This document shows positions 62,808-64,000 of a DNA stretch of 64,000 nt, one piece after another. Numbering within the stretch: the stretch's first letter is position 1; every line of letters starts with the position of its first letter. A program made the position numbers and the translations under genes. Location of the stretch: positions 1 to 64,000 of the forward strand of contig NZ_BDAY01000060.1 of assembly GCF_001612685.1 (NCBI RefSeq). The letters are read 5' to 3'. The notes beneath the pieces were generated by a model. It did not search any database, had not been told where the DNA came from, and worked only from the letters and a program-made list of their open reading frames with translations. The stretch is from Nocardia altamirensis NBRC 108246 (GTDB lineage Bacteria > Actinomycetota > Actinomycetes > Mycobacteriales > Mycobacteriaceae).

Positions 62808-63790
62808 CGGCGGCCGAAGCGGGCGACGGCCTCGAGGACGGCCGTGCGCATCTGCGGGCTGCCGGTATGGCCGGAATCGTCGATGACCTGGAGCTCGGCG
62901 TCGGGCCATGCCTTGGCGAGTTCCCATGCGGTGGACAGCGGGGAGCTGAGGTCGAGGCGGCCGTGGATCAGGACGCCGGGGATGCCTGCCAGCTTGTCCG
63001 CGTTGTCGAGCAGTTGGTCCTCGGCGAGCCAGGCCGCGTTGGCGAAGAAGTGCGAGCAGATGCGGACGAACGCGAGCATGGCCGCGTCGTCCTTGGCGCT
63101 GTATTGGCCTGGGTTGCCGAGGGATTCGTGCGAGATGACGGCGTCCTCCCAGGCACACCAGGCGCGCATGAGCGCCGTCCTGGTCGCCGGGTCCTGGCTG
63201 TTGATCGCCCGGCTGTAGGCGAGGACGATATCGCCGTCGCGCTGGTCCGGCGGCAGTGCGTCACGAAACGTCTCCCACTGCTCCGGCAGGAAGCGGGCGA
63301 CGCCGTTGTAGAGCCAGTCGGTCTCCTCCAGCGTCGTCATCGTGACGCCGACCAGCACGATCTCGGAGACCCGCTCGGGAAATCGTTCGGCATAGGCGAG
63401 GATCAGCGTCGAACCCCAAGAACCGCCGTACAGCAGCCACTTGTCGATGCCGAGATGGGTACGCAGCCGCTCCATGTCGGCGATGAGATGCTCGGTGGTG
63501 TTGCAGGACAGGTCGACCGCTGGATCCGACGCGTGCGGCAGGCTTTCGCCGCAGCCGCGCTGATCGAACAGCACGATCCGATAGATCGCGGGATCGAAAG
63601 TCTTCCGCGCCCCGCGCTTTCCACCACTGCCCGGCCCGCCGTGCACGACAAGTGCCGGCTTGCCCTCGGGATTACCGCTGGTCTCCCAATAGATCTGGTT
63701 GCCGTCACCGACGTCGAGCAAGCCTTTCGCATAGGGCTCGATAGGCGGAAACGGTTCGGCGACAGGCGCTTCGGAACTGGTGCTGACCAT
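62804..63790 (-). CDS. pip: Proline iminopeptidase
   Basis: 328-residue alpha/beta hydrolase releasing N-terminal proline from peptides. VVHGGPGSGGKRGARKTFDP (oxyanion HGGPG), nucleophile Ser in YGGSWGSTLILAYAERFP, LFDQRGCGES, Asp in HGRLDLSSPL and His in DDSGHTGSPQ. ATG 63790 has GGGAG 7 nt upstream. Confidence 0.94.
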   Translation of the reverse strand: MVSTSSEAPVAEPFPPIEPYAKGLLDVGDGNQIYWETSGNPEGKPALVVHGGPGSGGKRGARKTFDPAIYRIVLFDQRGCGESLPHASDPAVDLSCNTTEHLIADMERLRTHLGIDKWLLYGGSWGSTLILAYAERFPERVSEIVLVGVTMTTLEETDWLYNGVARFLPEQWETFRDALPPDQRDGDIVLAYSRAINSQDPATRTALMRAWCAWEDAVISHESLGNPGQYSAKDDAAMLAFVRICSHFFANAAWLAEDQLLDNADKLAGIPGVLIHGRLDLSSPLSTAWELAKAWPDAELQVIDDSGHTGSPQMRTAVLEAVARFGRR

Positions 63791-63846
63791 CGGACATCTC
63801 CCCACATTCGGTGATCAATCGACGCCTCCAACCCTAGCTGGACGTG

Positions 63847-64000
63847 TCAGGCAGGCTGCGCCGCATCGACCGACACACGCGTGCGCAACGATGCCCAGAG
63901 CGCCGCCGTCGCCGCGACACACGCACCCGCACCGCCGACATGGACCACGACAAGAGCCGCGGGCACGTCGGTGAAGTACTGCACGATGCCGACCAGCGCC
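63847..64000 (-). CDS. ctaA: Haem A synthase, C-terminal end only
   Basis: Partial gene cut by the window edge; 50 residues are read on the minus strand (GIVQYFTDVPAALVVVHVGG is diagnostic, including the conserved His of the haem-binding helix), ending in VSVDAAQPA and TGA at 63847. Acts after CtaB to make haem A. Confidence 0.82.
   Translation of the reverse strand, partial: ALVGIVQYFTDVPAALVVVHVGGAGACVAATAALWASLRTRVSVDAAQPA

Overview
This is a high-GC actinobacterial chromosome segment, most likely Nocardia or a close mycolic-acid relative. The evidence is the gene order uvrC-rapZ-yvcK-whiA, gap-pgk-tpiA ... secG ... pgl-opcA-zwf-tal-tkt / ctaB ... qor ... ctaA. From general knowledge this matches the order around Rv1420-Rv1456 in Mycobacterium tuberculosis, here interrupted by blocks of accessory genes. 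A complete mce operon, a conservon with two P450s and many GTG starts agree with this. I saw no IS element, tRNA, rRNA, prophage or CRISPR array.

Layout. 1-795: non-coding, three repeat cassettes. 796-4305: gamma-glutamyltransferase lipoprotein, HAD hydrolase, small membrane protein. 4446-9652: uvrC, rapZ, yvcK, whiA. 9653-10401: repeat-rich gap. 10402-13440: gap-pgk-tpiA glycolytic operon with a strong terminator. 13441-21222: accessory block (META-domain lipoprotein, secreted lipase with divergent TetR, DUF3841 protein, EamA exporter, MFS_3 exporter) with several repeat arrays. 21223-26779: secG, MFS/LysR pair, SDR and epoxide-hydrolase-like pair sharing a KstR-like site, DUF7691 protein, SRPBCC protein. 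27101-32377: conservon (sensor kinase-like protein, Roadblock, DUF742, GTPase, CYP157-like P450) plus a CYP154-like P450. 32437-34800: fused 2-oxoacid dehydrogenase E1 alpha/beta. 35054-41614: pentose-phosphate operon tkt-tal-zwf-opcA-pgl on the minus strand. 42010-47391: ctaB, flavin monooxygenase with its TetR, qor, a conserved small protein, a periplasmic binding-type protein. 47398-51400: minus-strand operon of a small His/Cys-containing membrane protein, a cysteine-synthase-fold enzyme, an MFS exporter and a second cysteine-synthase-fold enzyme. 51943-52854: D-2-hydroxyacid dehydrogenase. 53063-62807: mce operon (yrbEA, yrbEB, mceA-F, Mas) followed by two coupled TetR genes. 62804-63790: proline iminopeptidase. 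63847-64000: 3' end of ctaA.

How genes work together. Central carbon metabolism (gap, pgk, tpiA; tkt, tal, zwf, opcA, pgl) and haem A supply (ctaB, ctaA) form the conserved skeleton. Accessory islands add lipid import (mce), signalling through a small GTPase and P450s, and a possible amino-acid-derived metabolite pathway with export (two PLP enzymes around an MFS gene).

The most unusual content is non-coding: (i) three cassettes of 23-nt direct units, mostly at 31-nt period, each closed by one inverted unit after exactly 16 nt; (ii) hairpin elements with a conserved core and changing arms in two places; (iii) three loci where the 3' end of a gene is repeated just downstream of itself, including the stop codon in at least two of them; (iv) a 22/23-bp minisatellite before secG.
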